A stretch of DNA of 8,253 nucleotides from Bacillota bacterium (lineage in GTDB: Bacteria; Bacillota; Clostridia; Oscillospirales; Acutalibacteraceae): positions 1-8,253 of the forward strand of contig JAEWRF010000113.1 in the NCBI GenBank assembly GCA_023460155.1, read 5' to 3'. A program made the position numbers and the translations under genes. Below are positions 1 through 6,831 of this stretch, piece by piece. The notes below the pieces were generated by a model, which worked only from the letters and a program-made list of their open reading frames with translations, was not told where the DNA came from and searched no databases. How positions within the stretch are numbered: the stretch's first letter is position 1; each line of letters opens with the position of its first letter.

Positions 1-6
1 TCCCCC

Positions 7-1140
7 CTACGCCAACGCCTGGTGCAGGTCGCCGATGATGTCATCGACCGACTCCAGCCCAACGGAAAGGCGCAGGAGACCGGCGTTAATGCCGCGTGCC
101 TCCCGCTCTTCGGGGGAAAGATCCGCATGGGTCTGTGTTGCGGGATAGGTGATCAGCGTTTCGACTCCGCCTAAGCTCTCCGCAAAATGGATCATTTTCA
201 CCCGTTCCAGCAAATTGACGGCGGTCTGTTTCGAATCGGCCTCAAAGGAAATCATGGCTCCGAAGCCCGTAGACTGTTTTCTGCTGATTTCATAGCCCGG
301 ATGGTTTTTGAGCCCGACGTAATACACGTTTTTGATTTTCGGCTGACCGCACAGCCAGCTTGCGATTTTTTCAGCATTCGCCTGCTGCCGATCCATGCGG
401 ACCGCAAGCGTTTTGATGCCGCGGATCACCAGCCAGCTGTCAAGCGGGGCGAGGCATGCCCCCGTCGTTTTATAAATGGCGCGCAGTTTTTCGGAAAGCT
501 CCTGCGTTTTCGGTACAAGGAATCCGGCCAGCGTGTCATTATGTCCGCAAAGATACTTCGTCCCGCTGTGAACGACAATATCGGCGCCGAGCACAAGCGG
601 AGTCTGGAAGTAGGGAGTTAAAAACGTGTTGTCCACAATCACAAGCAGGTTATGCCTATGGGCAATCGCCACGGCTTGTGCAAGATCCGTTACATGCATC
701 ATGGGATTTGTAGGGGTTTCAATAAAGAATGCCTTTGTCTGTGGTCGGATTAACTTTTCAACTTTCGCAAGGTCGGAGGTATCCGCATAGTCAAAGCTCA
801 GGCCATTTTTCTCCGAAATGGTCCTGAAAAGGCGGATCGACCCGCCGTACAGGTCGTCGGTTGCGATAATGTGGTCACCGATGCGAAACAGTTCCATCAA
901 TGCGGCAATGGCAGCCATTCCGGACGAAAACGCCATGCAGTCCGCTCCGTGCTCCAACTTGGCCACAACCTTTTCCAGATGCTCCCGTGTTGGATTCTGC
1001 ATCCGGGAATAGTCGTATCCCGTGCTGTTTCCAAAGCCGAGATGCGAAAAGGTCGCCGCCTGGTAAATTGGAACCGTCACGGAGCCGGTACAGTCCGATG
1101 GGTCGTCACTGCCGTGAATACAGATTGTGTTGATATCCAA
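7..1140 (-). CDS. Trans-sulfuration PLP enzyme (cystathionine gamma-synthase / cystathionine lyase family)
   Basis: Cytosolic PLP enzyme of the Cys/Met metabolism family, 377 aa, a normal full length. The PLP-binding lysine is K195 in VVHSGTKYLCGHND. D170 in IVDNTF is the residue expected to contact the pyridine nitrogen. Y99 in DDLYGG and the YDYSRMQNPTRE segment (about 42-53) contribute to the cofactor and active site. SLGGVETLITYPATQTHA (about 322-339) is the family C-terminal signature. Family members make cystathionine from an acylated homoserine, or cleave cystathionine to cysteine or homocysteine; sequence alone does not separate these. I place the start at a TTG preceded by GGGGGAA with a 7-nt spacer. 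A longer reading begins at an upstream TTG (1155), but that codon immediately precedes the G-run, which then could not serve as its ribosome binding site. The gene stands alone behind its own promoter and Met-type T-box, which points to a role in methionine synthesis. It ends in TAG close to the window edge. Confidence 0.9.
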   Translation of the reverse strand: MDINTICIHGSDDPSDCTGSVTVPIYQAATFSHLGFGNSTGYDYSRMQNPTREHLEKVVAKLEHGADCMAFSSGMAAIAALMELFRIGDHIIATDDLYGGSIRLFRTISEKNGLSFDYADTSDLAKVEKLIRPQTKAFFIETPTNPMMHVTDLAQAVAIAHRHNLLVIVDNTFLTPYFQTPLVLGADIVVHSGTKYLCGHNDTLAGFLVPKTQELSEKLRAIYKTTGACLAPLDSWLVIRGIKTLAVRMDRQQANAEKIASWLCGQPKIKNVYYVGLKNHPGYEISRKQSTGFGAMISFEADSKQTAVNLLERVKMIHFAESLGGVETLITYPATQTHADLSPEEREARGINAGLLRLSVGLESVDDIIGDLHQALA

Positions 1141-1185
1141 TTGAAATTCCCCCAAATCAGTTATTGTGAATCTTGCTGTATGGAT

Positions 1186-1225
1186 AAAAAATCCCGTCTT
1201 CCTGATTTCTCAAGAAGACGGGATT
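1186..1225 (-). terminator. Intrinsic terminator of the T-box leader
   Basis: A 12-bp perfect stem (AATCCCGTCTTC read 5' to 3' on the minus strand as GAAGACGGGATT and its complement; arms 1214-1225 and 1190-1201) encloses a 12-nt loop and is followed by a run of six T. Its 5' arm overlaps the sequence needed for the T-box antiterminator, so the two structures exclude each other. This is the regulated off-switch before the trans-sulfuration gene. Confidence 0.92.
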
Positions 1226-1465
1226 CTATATCTCGTGTTACCACTTCTGTTCACCTGTTCCTCACGGCGCAGGCCTCGTAAAGTACGCCGAACTTCATCG
1301 GATATACTTCGGTCGTTGTAACGGTCAACCTCCGTCGCAGCCTAAGCATTTCGCCTCGGTGCGCCACTCCAGAGCCATTTTCAACCGATCATTTATTTAT
1401 CCTCTTTCAGCAGGAAAGGACTCTCTGTAAAATAAATCAATCCGTTTACTTTCTCTTTCACAGTG
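1186..1465 (-). ncRNA. T-box riboswitch leader, AUG (Met) specifier
   Basis: Leader RNA that senses uncharged tRNA and controls the downstream trans-sulfuration gene by antitermination. Stem I is visible: a basal CACU/AGUG helix (1462-1465 with 1365-1368), a K-turn, an AGAG/CUCU helix, and the specifier loop with the AGUA S-turn on its 5' strand and GAAAAUGG on its 3' strand. In the usual GAA-NNN-purine arrangement the specifier is AUG (1376-1378). The T-box sequence is AGAAGUGGUAACACGAG (1232-1248). AGAAG and ACG can pair with the contiguous CGUCUUCU that also forms the 5' arm of the terminator, leaving the 7-nt bulge UGGUAAC; this is the expected exclusive antiterminator. The bulge UGGU calls for discriminator base A73, which fits tRNA-Met and not tRNA-Cys (U73). 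The bulge differs from the common UGGNACC by one base. Confidence 0.9.
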
Positions 1466-1489
1466 TTTTTCGATTCAATTGTTGAAGAT

Positions 1490-1517
1490 ATTATAGCATT
1501 TATTAGATATATGTCAA
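1490..1517 (-). promoter_or_regulatory. Sigma-A type promoter of the T-box / trans-sulfuration unit
   Basis: On the minus strand a perfect -35 box TTGACA (1512-1517) and a perfect -10 box TATAAT (1490-1495) are separated by 16 nt. Transcription would start near position 1483, about 18 nt before the base of T-box stem I. Such a consensus promoter fits constitutive initiation, with control left to the T-box. Confidence 0.88.
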
Positions 1518-1552
1518 GTAATATTTGTGGTGCCGGACGAAGTGCCCGCAAA

Positions 1553-1593
1553 GATTCCCGCTTCGGGGTTTCCGGTACGGGAATCCTCGTACC
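1553..1593. repeat. Overlapping inverted repeats between the ABC operon and the T-box promoter
   Basis: Two alternative hairpins share bases. One pairs GATTCCCG with CGGGAATC (1553-1560 and 1578-1585, 8 bp, 17-nt spacer). The other pairs GGTACG with CGTACC (1574-1579 and 1588-1593, 6 bp, 8-nt loop). On the minus strand the larger one is followed by only three T, so it is at best a weak terminator for the transporter operon. The surrounding stretch between the last permease and the promoter (1518-1664) shows no gene I can support. It may be an operon-end structure or part of a dispersed intergenic repeat. Confidence 0.4.
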
Positions 1594-1664
1594 CGCTGTT
1601 CTTGCCTAACACTGCTCGCGGTAGATGAAAAAGGGATCCCTCGGATGCAATCATTGGTACGTCG

Positions 1665-2390
1665 TTAAAATTGAAAAGCTTTTTCCGTCGGCTTTTTTGA
1701 CAGGCTAAATTTTTGTTCCGCGATTTTGAAAAGCGCGCTGAAAAGCAGGCATAGGATCCAATAGACAACAGAAGCATCCGCATAGGCTTCAATATACCGG
1801 AGGCCGTAGGAAGCAAGGATTTTTGCTTCCGCCATGATCTCCATCAGTTTGATGCTGTATGCCAGAGAAGTCCCCTGAATCAGACTCAGAAACATGTTCC
1901 CGATATTCGGGATTGCCTCAATGAACGCCTGCGGGAAAACAATTCTCCGGTAGCTCTGCCATGTGGTCATTCCGACCGAATAGCAGGCTTCCAGTTGTCC
2001 CGCATCGACGGAGGATAGGGCGGAACGGATGAGTTCGGACATATAAGCGGCGGTGTTGAGCGAAAAAACCAACAGGGCGCAAAGCAACGGTGGAAAGACA
2101 TCGGGGTTTACAGCGCTGCCGGCATTTTTCCGCAAAACGGTGTCTGCAAGTTGCGGAAGGGAAAAATAGGCAACATAGAGTTGTACAATCAGCGGGGTAC
2201 TCCGGAAAAACGAGACATAAACCTTACAGAAACCGCCCCAGAAGGGGACCCGGTGCGATTGCAGGTGATTCAGCAAGCTACCGAGAATCAGGCCGATCAG
2301 GATGGAGCAAACCGTTACCAACAGCGTGACGGGAACGCCTGTCAGTATCTGCGGAAAGGCCTGAACGGCGAATTGGATATCAAACGTCAT
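1665..2390 (-). CDS. Amino-acid ABC transporter permease (second of two)
   Basis: Integral membrane subunit of a polar-amino-acid (HisMQ/GlnP type) ABC importer, 241 aa, normal for the family. Hydrophobic segments lie near residues 20-40, 60-85, 100-120, 160-180 and 205-222. The EAA-type cytoplasmic loop that docks on the ATPase is EACYSVGMTTWQSYRRIVFPQ (about 134-154), here with EAC in place of EAA. FRSTPLIVQLY near 62-72 is also typical. The ATG start has an excellent GGAGG 8 nt upstream, and 33 nt separate it from the first permease. With the neighbouring permease it should form a heterodimeric channel, as in the TcyLM cystine/thioether importers of Bacillus. A cystine-like or S-methylated amino-acid substrate is inferred from context only. 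Confidence 0.92.
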   Translation of the reverse strand: MTFDIQFAVQAFPQILTGVPVTLLVTVCSILIGLILGSLLNHLQSHRVPFWGGFCKVYVSFFRSTPLIVQLYVAYFSLPQLADTVLRKNAGSAVNPDVFPPLLCALLVFSLNTAAYMSELIRSALSSVDAGQLEACYSVGMTTWQSYRRIVFPQAFIEAIPNIGNMFLSLIQGTSLAYSIKLMEIMAEAKILASYGLRYIEAYADASVVYWILCLLFSALFKIAEQKFSLSKKPTEKAFQF

Positions 2391-2423
2391 GGCGGAATCC
2401 TCCTGTTATGATACGGCCGAAAT

Positions 2424-3107
2424 TTATGTGAGGCCGGCATGCCCTTTCTTATAAAACAGTTCCAAAAGACGGATGCATCGTTCCATCAGGACGCAGATTC
2501 CCCAATAAACGAGAGCGACCGCGATATAAGCCGCGAGAGCTCCGACCCCGTAATTTCTCTGAATGTAGAGCTGCGCTCTGCCGATCATATCGTTGACGCC
2601 GATCGTAAACGCCAAAGACGTTTCCTTCAGCAGCGTGACGACGGCATTCCCCATCAGCGGCAGCGCAAGTGCGAAGAACTGCGGGAAAACGATCCTGCAA
2701 AACGCCTGAACCTGATTCATCCCGACACTGTATGCCGCCTCGGTCTGTTCGGCAGGAACCGCAAGGTAGGCCGAACGGAACGCCTCGGAAAGAAACGCGC
2801 CGCAGTTGAAGGCAAACGCAATCACGCAGAAAACCGTCTTATCCCAGTTTTCAAGATCGATGCCTACAAGAAGAAGCAGGTTCGGAAGACCATAGTAGAT
2901 GAGAAACAACTGGATCAGCGCAGGTGTTCCGCGCAGAAAGGAAAGGATCACATTACTGAGCTGCAGCAACACCGGCACTCTGCGCAGCCTGACAAACGCC
3001 GTAATCCCGCCAAGGAGCACCCCGAGCAGCAAGGAAAACAGCATCAGCAAAAAGGTCAGCGGAAGGGACCGGACAATGTAGAGAAGGGAGGAAATAAAGT
3101 CGTTCAT
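2424..3107 (-). CDS. Amino-acid ABC transporter permease (first of two)
   Basis: Integral membrane subunit of the same ABC importer, 227 aa. Hydrophobic segments lie near 15-36, 50-72, 92-110, 145-170 and 190-208. The EAA loop is EAAYSVGMNQVQAFCRIVFPQ (about 123-143), the contact site for the ATPase. FLRGTPALIQLFLIYYGLP (about 57-75) is the usual motif after the second membrane segment. The start ATG lies only 5 nt after the stop of the solute-binding protein gene and has no clear Shine-Dalgarno, so translation is probably coupled to that gene. It is similar in layout to, but clearly divergent from, the next permease, consistent with a heterodimeric pore. Confidence 0.92.
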   Translation of the reverse strand: MNDFISSLLYIVRSLPLTFLLMLFSLLLGVLLGGITAFVRLRRVPVLLQLSNVILSFLRGTPALIQLFLIYYGLPNLLLLVGIDLENWDKTVFCVIAFAFNCGAFLSEAFRSAYLAVPAEQTEAAYSVGMNQVQAFCRIVFPQFFALALPLMGNAVVTLLKETSLAFTIGVNDMIGRAQLYIQRNYGVGALAAYIAVALVYWGICVLMERCIRLLELFYKKGHAGLT

Positions 3108-3112
3108 AGCGG

Positions 3113-3958
3113 CTATTTCGACGAAGAAGAAGTATCAGAAGCAAAAACGTCCTCGCCCAGCCACTTCTGCGACAGCTTCGACAGGGTTCCGTCGTTTTTC
3201 AGCTTAATGATCTCCTGATTTAAATCGGAATTCAGCTGTGTTTCGTTTTTGTTGACCAGGAAATAGAACCCTTCGTGCGAAAGGGGCTTGCCGCCGACAA
3301 GGTCCAGATGGAGTGTCTGCTGAAGAACATTGAACGGAGTGGAGTTTTCCAGCGCCAGATCGTATTGGCCGGTAGCAACCGCCTTGAGCATATCGGCTTC
3401 GTTCAGCGTATCGATCGTGCCGTATTTGATCGGCCGGTCCTTATGCGCGTTGTTGTACCTTATCACAATCGGAGGAACCCCGCTTGCCGCCATCAGCGGA
3501 TATATATTTTTTCCGACCACTTCGTCGAAGGAGTTGATTGCCGGGGCTCCTTTTTTCGTGATAGCAAGCAGATTGACGTATCCGTAGGCGGTTTCCTGAA
3601 ACAGAAATTTCTGCTGCCGCGTCGGATTTTCAAAATAGTAATTGACCCCGACGTCATACTTTCCACTCTCCGTTCCGATCTGGACGGCAGAGGATTCGCC
3701 CACGGGAGTATACTGGAACGTATACTGCGGGAGCGCCTTGTCAATTGCTTCGAGCACGTCGCGGTCGTAACCGGCAAGCTGGTCACTGCCGTCAAGATAG
3801 GAATACGGCTTAATATCCGTGCTGACCCCAAGCTTGATGACCTTTGCCCCGGCACCGGAGGAAACGTTTCCTGCAGCAGCCGGGGTGCTTCCCGCGCACC
3901 CGGAGGTCAGAAAAACAAGGCCCGCTGCAAAAATGGAAAGAAAAATCTGCCGTTTCAT
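3113..3958 (-). CDS. Lipoprotein amino-acid ABC transporter substrate-binding protein (SBP_bac_3 family)
   Basis: Extracellular lipid-anchored receptor of the importer, 281 aa. A positively charged and hydrophobic signal (MKRQIFLSIFAAGLVFL) leads to the lipobox LTSGC, with C21 as the lipidated residue, followed by a Ser/Ala/Gly-rich linker. The mature domain shows the family pattern: LGVSTDIKPYSYLDG near 43-57, LAGYDRDVLEAI near 61-72, and YDVGVNYYFENPTRQQKF near 101-118. T113-R114 matches the position that grips the substrate carboxylate in amino-acid binders; D200 is a candidate amine contact. I chose the ATG preceded by GAGGTG with a 6-nt spacer. An in-frame ATG 12 nt upstream overlaps the stop of the beta-like gene but has a poorer site. 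The fold suggests a polar amino-acid-like ligand. The sulfur-compound specificity (as in TcyJ/TcyK) is inferred from neighbours. The C-terminus is a Ser-rich tail. Confidence 0.93.
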   Translation of the reverse strand: MKRQIFLSIFAAGLVFLTSGCAGSTPAAAGNVSSGAGAKVIKLGVSTDIKPYSYLDGSDQLAGYDRDVLEAIDKALPQYTFQYTPVGESSAVQIGTESGKYDVGVNYYFENPTRQQKFLFQETAYGYVNLLAITKKGAPAINSFDEVVGKNIYPLMAASGVPPIVIRYNNAHKDRPIKYGTIDTLNEADMLKAVATGQYDLALENSTPFNVLQQTLHLDLVGGKPLSHEGFYFLVNKNETQLNSDLNQEIIKLKNDGTLSKLSQKWLGEDVFASDTSSSSK

Positions 3959-3969
3959 ATTGCACCTCA

Positions 3970-5337
3970 TTAATTTAAGTATTTATCGATTTGGACCACC
4001 CTGTCCCTGATGGCTCCGGGATTCTGAACGAAGACATTGGTAAACAGGTCTTCCAGAAGGGTCAGCCCACCGCGGAACCCAACGTAGGATTTGTTCAGTA
4101 TATAATTGTCGCGGACCGGGAAAGAAAGCTCGAGCAGATAGCCCCGCAGCTCGGCGGCGACGCTCCGTTCCCAGTTGCTGCCCAGAATCAGCGCCTCGCC
4201 GGCGCGGTGCTTCTTTTCGCGCAGAAGCTGCTGAACCTTTCCCCCGTCGTTTTCAAAGAAGAGGCGGAGCGGATTGTCCGCGTACAGCTGCCGGAACTGT
4301 TCCTCAACCGTTTTCCGATATTCCGGCGGTGGATTGTCGACGATGAACTGTTCTTCGGGCGTAAAGCCCATTTCATAGATCAGGTAGGAACCGACTGCCA
4401 GAGCCGTGGAGCTATCCGTCACGCTGTAAAAGCGGCACGGGTAGGGAGACCGGGAATGCGTATACAGAGTGGCAAGGGACTGGAAATAGTCGTAATACCA
4501 CGCTTCGTTCCTTGTGATCACTTCTTCCACAAGGTTTTTGTCCGTCCCGGCAAATTCCCCGACGGCGCGCAGGAATTTTTCGCTCTCCAGCGCCCCGACC
4601 GGCAGGACCGGGTAATGCAGGTACGGCGTGCCGAACCGTTCCTGAAGCTGCTTCGCCGTATCCAGACCGACCCAGGAGGAAACGACCAGGTTGAATTCCG
4701 CATTCGGAATATCTCTCCACTCGCCGATTCCGCCCGAGGTCTGGCCAAACAGAATGTTGACCTTCAGTCCGATCTGCTCCAGAAGCCCCTTCAGATTTTC
4801 AAGGTCGCCCCGCCAAAAGGCATCCTGAAACGGAACGGCAGAAAAGACATTGACCAGGCCCTTCTGCGGACGCGGCTTTGCCTCTTCCAGAAGCTGACTG
4901 ATAATCGCCCGGACCACCGTCTCGTGTCCGGCGTAGTTGTTCGCCTTGAACCCGCCCGTTTCCGCGTTGACGATCGGAACCCCTTTCTCCCGGTATTCCT
5001 TCGCCACGCGGGTAACGTCGTCCCCCACGATTTCCGCTGTGCAGCCGGTCAGGATGACGAACAGGTCGCTGTCGAACACCTTTAAGGCCCCGTCGATGGT
5101 TTCCCGAAGCTTTTTGATTCCCCCGAAGATCACTTCGTTTGAGGTAGAGTTTGTGGCCGGAATGTCAGATACCCCGACGCAGCCGTCGCCGCCGATGCTG
5201 AGCGAGTTGCTGATCTTCGTGCTGCACCCGGGGCCCGCGTGAATGATCGGGATCGCCTTTTTAATGGCCAGAACCGTCTGCTGGGATCCGAGCGCGCAGA
5301 CGTAGCGGGGCTGTTCGATGCACTCACTCAACAACAT
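3970..5337 (-). CDS. Nitrogenase component 1 beta-like subunit (NifK-type, non-canonical)
   Basis: Predicted cytosolic partner of the alpha-like subunit in an alpha2beta2 nitrogenase-like reductase, 455 aa. The three beta-side P-cluster cysteine positions are present: C14 (VCALGSQQ), C38 (IIHAGPGCST) and C99 (LTGCTAEIVGDD), matching Cys70, Cys95 and Cys153 of Azotobacter NifK. FGGIKKLRETI near 71-81 and the C-terminal LGSNWERSVA ... FPVRDNYILNKSYVGFRGG (about 385-424) match the NifK C-terminal core. The long N-terminal extension of molybdenum NifK is absent, as in shorter homologues. The gene overlaps the alpha-like stop by 14 nt, so translation is coupled. The start is uncertain: a G-run sits directly before GTG-ATG-TTG-TTG, and the ATG chosen is only 2 nt from it, so one of the next TTG codons may be used. 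A longer open frame runs upstream to 5409 inside the alpha-like gene but adds no conserved sequence. Function as a dinitrogenase is not supported. Confidence 0.9.
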   Translation of the reverse strand: MLLSECIEQPRYVCALGSQQTVLAIKKAIPIIHAGPGCSTKISNSLSIGGDGCVGVSDIPATNSTSNEVIFGGIKKLRETIDGALKVFDSDLFVILTGCTAEIVGDDVTRVAKEYREKGVPIVNAETGGFKANNYAGHETVVRAIISQLLEEAKPRPQKGLVNVFSAVPFQDAFWRGDLENLKGLLEQIGLKVNILFGQTSGGIGEWRDIPNAEFNLVVSSWVGLDTAKQLQERFGTPYLHYPVLPVGALESEKFLRAVGEFAGTDKNLVEEVITRNEAWYYDYFQSLATLYTHSRSPYPCRFYSVTDSSTALAVGSYLIYEMGFTPEEQFIVDNPPPEYRKTVEEQFRQLYADNPLRLFFENDGGKVQQLLREKKHRAGEALILGSNWERSVAAELRGYLLELSFPVRDNYILNKSYVGFRGGLTLLEDLFTNVFVQNPGAIRDRVVQIDKYLN

Positions 5338-6796
5338 CACCCCCCGCAAAGTAGAACGGATCCTGTTCGTACCACCATTTGGAATAAGGGAAGGTCGCGT
5401 GGTCCGCAAAGTTTTTCAGAAGATTTCTGCCCTCGAACGCCCGCAGAATCTGCTCGCCCGTCGCGAGGACTCCGTCGTAGCAGGCATTCCGGTTGATGTC
5501 GCCCTCGATGCAGATAGTCGGAATTCCGAGCTTGTATCCAAGATAAGCCATATCCGGATGACGGAAAATCAGAAGGTCCGGTTTCAGCTTTCGCAGAATA
5601 TTGATCGCCTGATACGGCTGCTTGGTGAAGACGGAAAAATTCTGTACGTCGCCGCCGTAATCGAGAACATTTTTCAGGCTGTTCAGCCTTTGGTCGTCGC
5701 TGTCGTAATGGGCGTCGTGATGATACGCGGTCGTCCCGATCAGCTCCAACCCAAGGGAACGGATCACCGAAATGAAGCTGTGGGCAAAGGAATCCCCCGC
5801 GAAGATGTACGCGGTTTTTCCTTTCAGCTTTTCCCTCAGTTCCAAAAGCCGCGGCTGAATCTTCGCATGCTCCGATCGGATCAGTTCTTCCGTTTCCGCT
5901 TTCTTTCCCGTGATGTGCCCGATTTCCCGCAGCCACGCGTCCGTCCATCCGATCCCGTAGGGAGGCGGCGATTTAACCTCCGGAACACCGTAAACCTCTT
6001 CCAGCGCGTGGCAGACATAAGTGCCCAGCGTTTCGCAGATTTCCGTAGATGCGGCCGCCTCGGACAGTTTTTCCAGATCTTCATACGTGCAGTAAGGCGT
6101 GACATACCGCACGCGGAGGCCGAGCTTCGCAAGGAGCGGAGTGAACACGTGCGTCCCCTCAAAATTAATCACGTTGATCAGATCGGTCTGCTTTTCTTTG
6201 GGGGGCTTTACAATCTTGCGCAGAATACCGTGAAAAACCTGATCAAAGCCGCTGGACCAGACCCTGCTCTTGAAGCCTTCGCAGTAGATGGGAACAATCG
6301 GAATTCCCAATTCCTCCTGCAGTTCGTTCGCGGCGCCTTCAATGTCGTCGCCGATGATCCCTGAAGCGCAGGATGTCACAATAAAAATAACCTTTGGGGT
6401 AAAACGTCGGTGTGCCTCCAGAATCGCATCCTTCAGCTTGTCGATTCCGCCGTATACGGTGTCTTTTTCCTGAAGATTGGAGCTGATCGCCCGGATCTGC
6501 TCCACTTTAAGCCCCCGGCTGATCAGACCCAGCTTATAGGCATTATTCCAGCCTCCGAAATCACCGGCGCAGCCGATCGGCCCGTGGTTGACAATCGCCG
6601 CGCCGCGGACGGTGGGCAGCAGCACCATGGGGCTGCCTTCGGCGCAGCCGGTATTCTGGTTAAAAGAGCAGCAGCCTTCGCACTGCCCGTGACAGGACCG
6701 GCGGTAAAGATCCTCCGCGGTGCCGTTATAAACGGAGATTGATGCAAGGCGCATCTCCCGGACTGGAACCTCCGTACTTTTCAAATTCACGCTCAA
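5324..6796 (-). CDS. Nitrogenase component 1 alpha-like subunit (NifD-type, non-canonical)
   Basis: Predicted catalytic subunit of a nitrogenase-like reductase, 490 aa, close to NifD in length. P-cluster cysteine positions are kept: C51 (NQNTGCAEG), C76 (NHGPIGCAGD) and C143 (VTSCASGIIGDD), matching Cys62, Cys88 and Cys154 of Azotobacter NifD. C254 (EICETLGTYVCHALEEVYGVP) lies 18 residues before the GVP proline, exactly as cofactor ligand Cys275 does in NifD. The cofactor histidine position (6 after the I of GIP) is E431, in TICIEGDINRN. The His195 and homocitrate-lysine positions also differ. The N-terminus carries an extra cysteine cluster, CHGQCEGCC (C35, C39, C42, C43). I chose a TTG start with AAGGAGG 7 nt upstream; an open frame extends to another TTG at 6817, upstream of that site. 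The gene begins 35 nt after the ATPase gene. Methylthio-alkane reductase-like C-S chemistry is the favoured inference; other group IV/VI nitrogenase-like roles remain possible. Confidence 0.9.
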   Translation of the reverse strand: MSVNLKSTEVPVREMRLASISVYNGTAEDLYRRSCHGQCEGCCSFNQNTGCAEGSPMVLLPTVRGAAIVNHGPIGCAGDFGGWNNAYKLGLISRGLKVEQIRAISSNLQEKDTVYGGIDKLKDAILEAHRRFTPKVIFIVTSCASGIIGDDIEGAANELQEELGIPIVPIYCEGFKSRVWSSGFDQVFHGILRKIVKPPKEKQTDLINVINFEGTHVFTPLLAKLGLRVRYVTPYCTYEDLEKLSEAAASTEICETLGTYVCHALEEVYGVPEVKSPPPYGIGWTDAWLREIGHITGKKAETEELIRSEHAKIQPRLLELREKLKGKTAYIFAGDSFAHSFISVIRSLGLELIGTTAYHHDAHYDSDDQRLNSLKNVLDYGGDVQNFSVFTKQPYQAINILRKLKPDLLIFRHPDMAYLGYKLGIPTICIEGDINRNACYDGVLATGEQILRAFEGRNLLKNFADHATFPYSKWWYEQDPFYFAGGDVVE

Positions 6797-6831
6797 ATGT
6801 GTTCCTCCTTCGTCCAATTCTGGATTGCTTT

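Noticed and set aside
1530..1620. Possible tRNA-like fold in the palindromic spacer
   Set aside because: No acceptor stem, anticodon arm or T-arm consensus can be assembled together.
1600..1660. Self-complementary AGGGATCCCT followed by T residues as a terminator
   Set aside because: The palindrome has no loop, so it cannot form a stable hairpin; the alternative stem is only 4 bp.
1514..1816. Minus-strand 100-codon frame overlapping the end of the second permease and the spacer
   Set aside because: It lies mostly out of frame within the permease, has no ribosome binding site and no recognisable domain. Only its possible repeat content is kept as a low-interest finding.
3991..5085. Long plus-strand open frame of 364 codons opposite the beta-like gene
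   Set aside because: It is the antisense shadow of a clearly conserved gene, Arg/Gln-rich with no recognisable domain and no ribosome binding site.
5318..6364. Long plus-strand open frame of 348 codons opposite the alpha-like gene
   Set aside because: Antisense shadow with Arg/Phe/Gln-rich composition; the minus-strand frame carries all the nitrogenase-family motifs.
3970..6796. A true molybdenum, vanadium or iron-only nitrogenase
   Set aside because: The His442, His195 and homocitrate-lysine positions are not kept, and no nifH, nifB, nifE, nifN or delta-subunit gene is nearby.
3970..6796. Dark-operative protochlorophyllide or chlorophyllide reductase, or the F430 enzyme CfbD
   Set aside because: No tetrapyrrole genes are present, the cofactor cysteine position is kept, and a two-subunit pair with six P-cluster cysteines does not fit CfbD.
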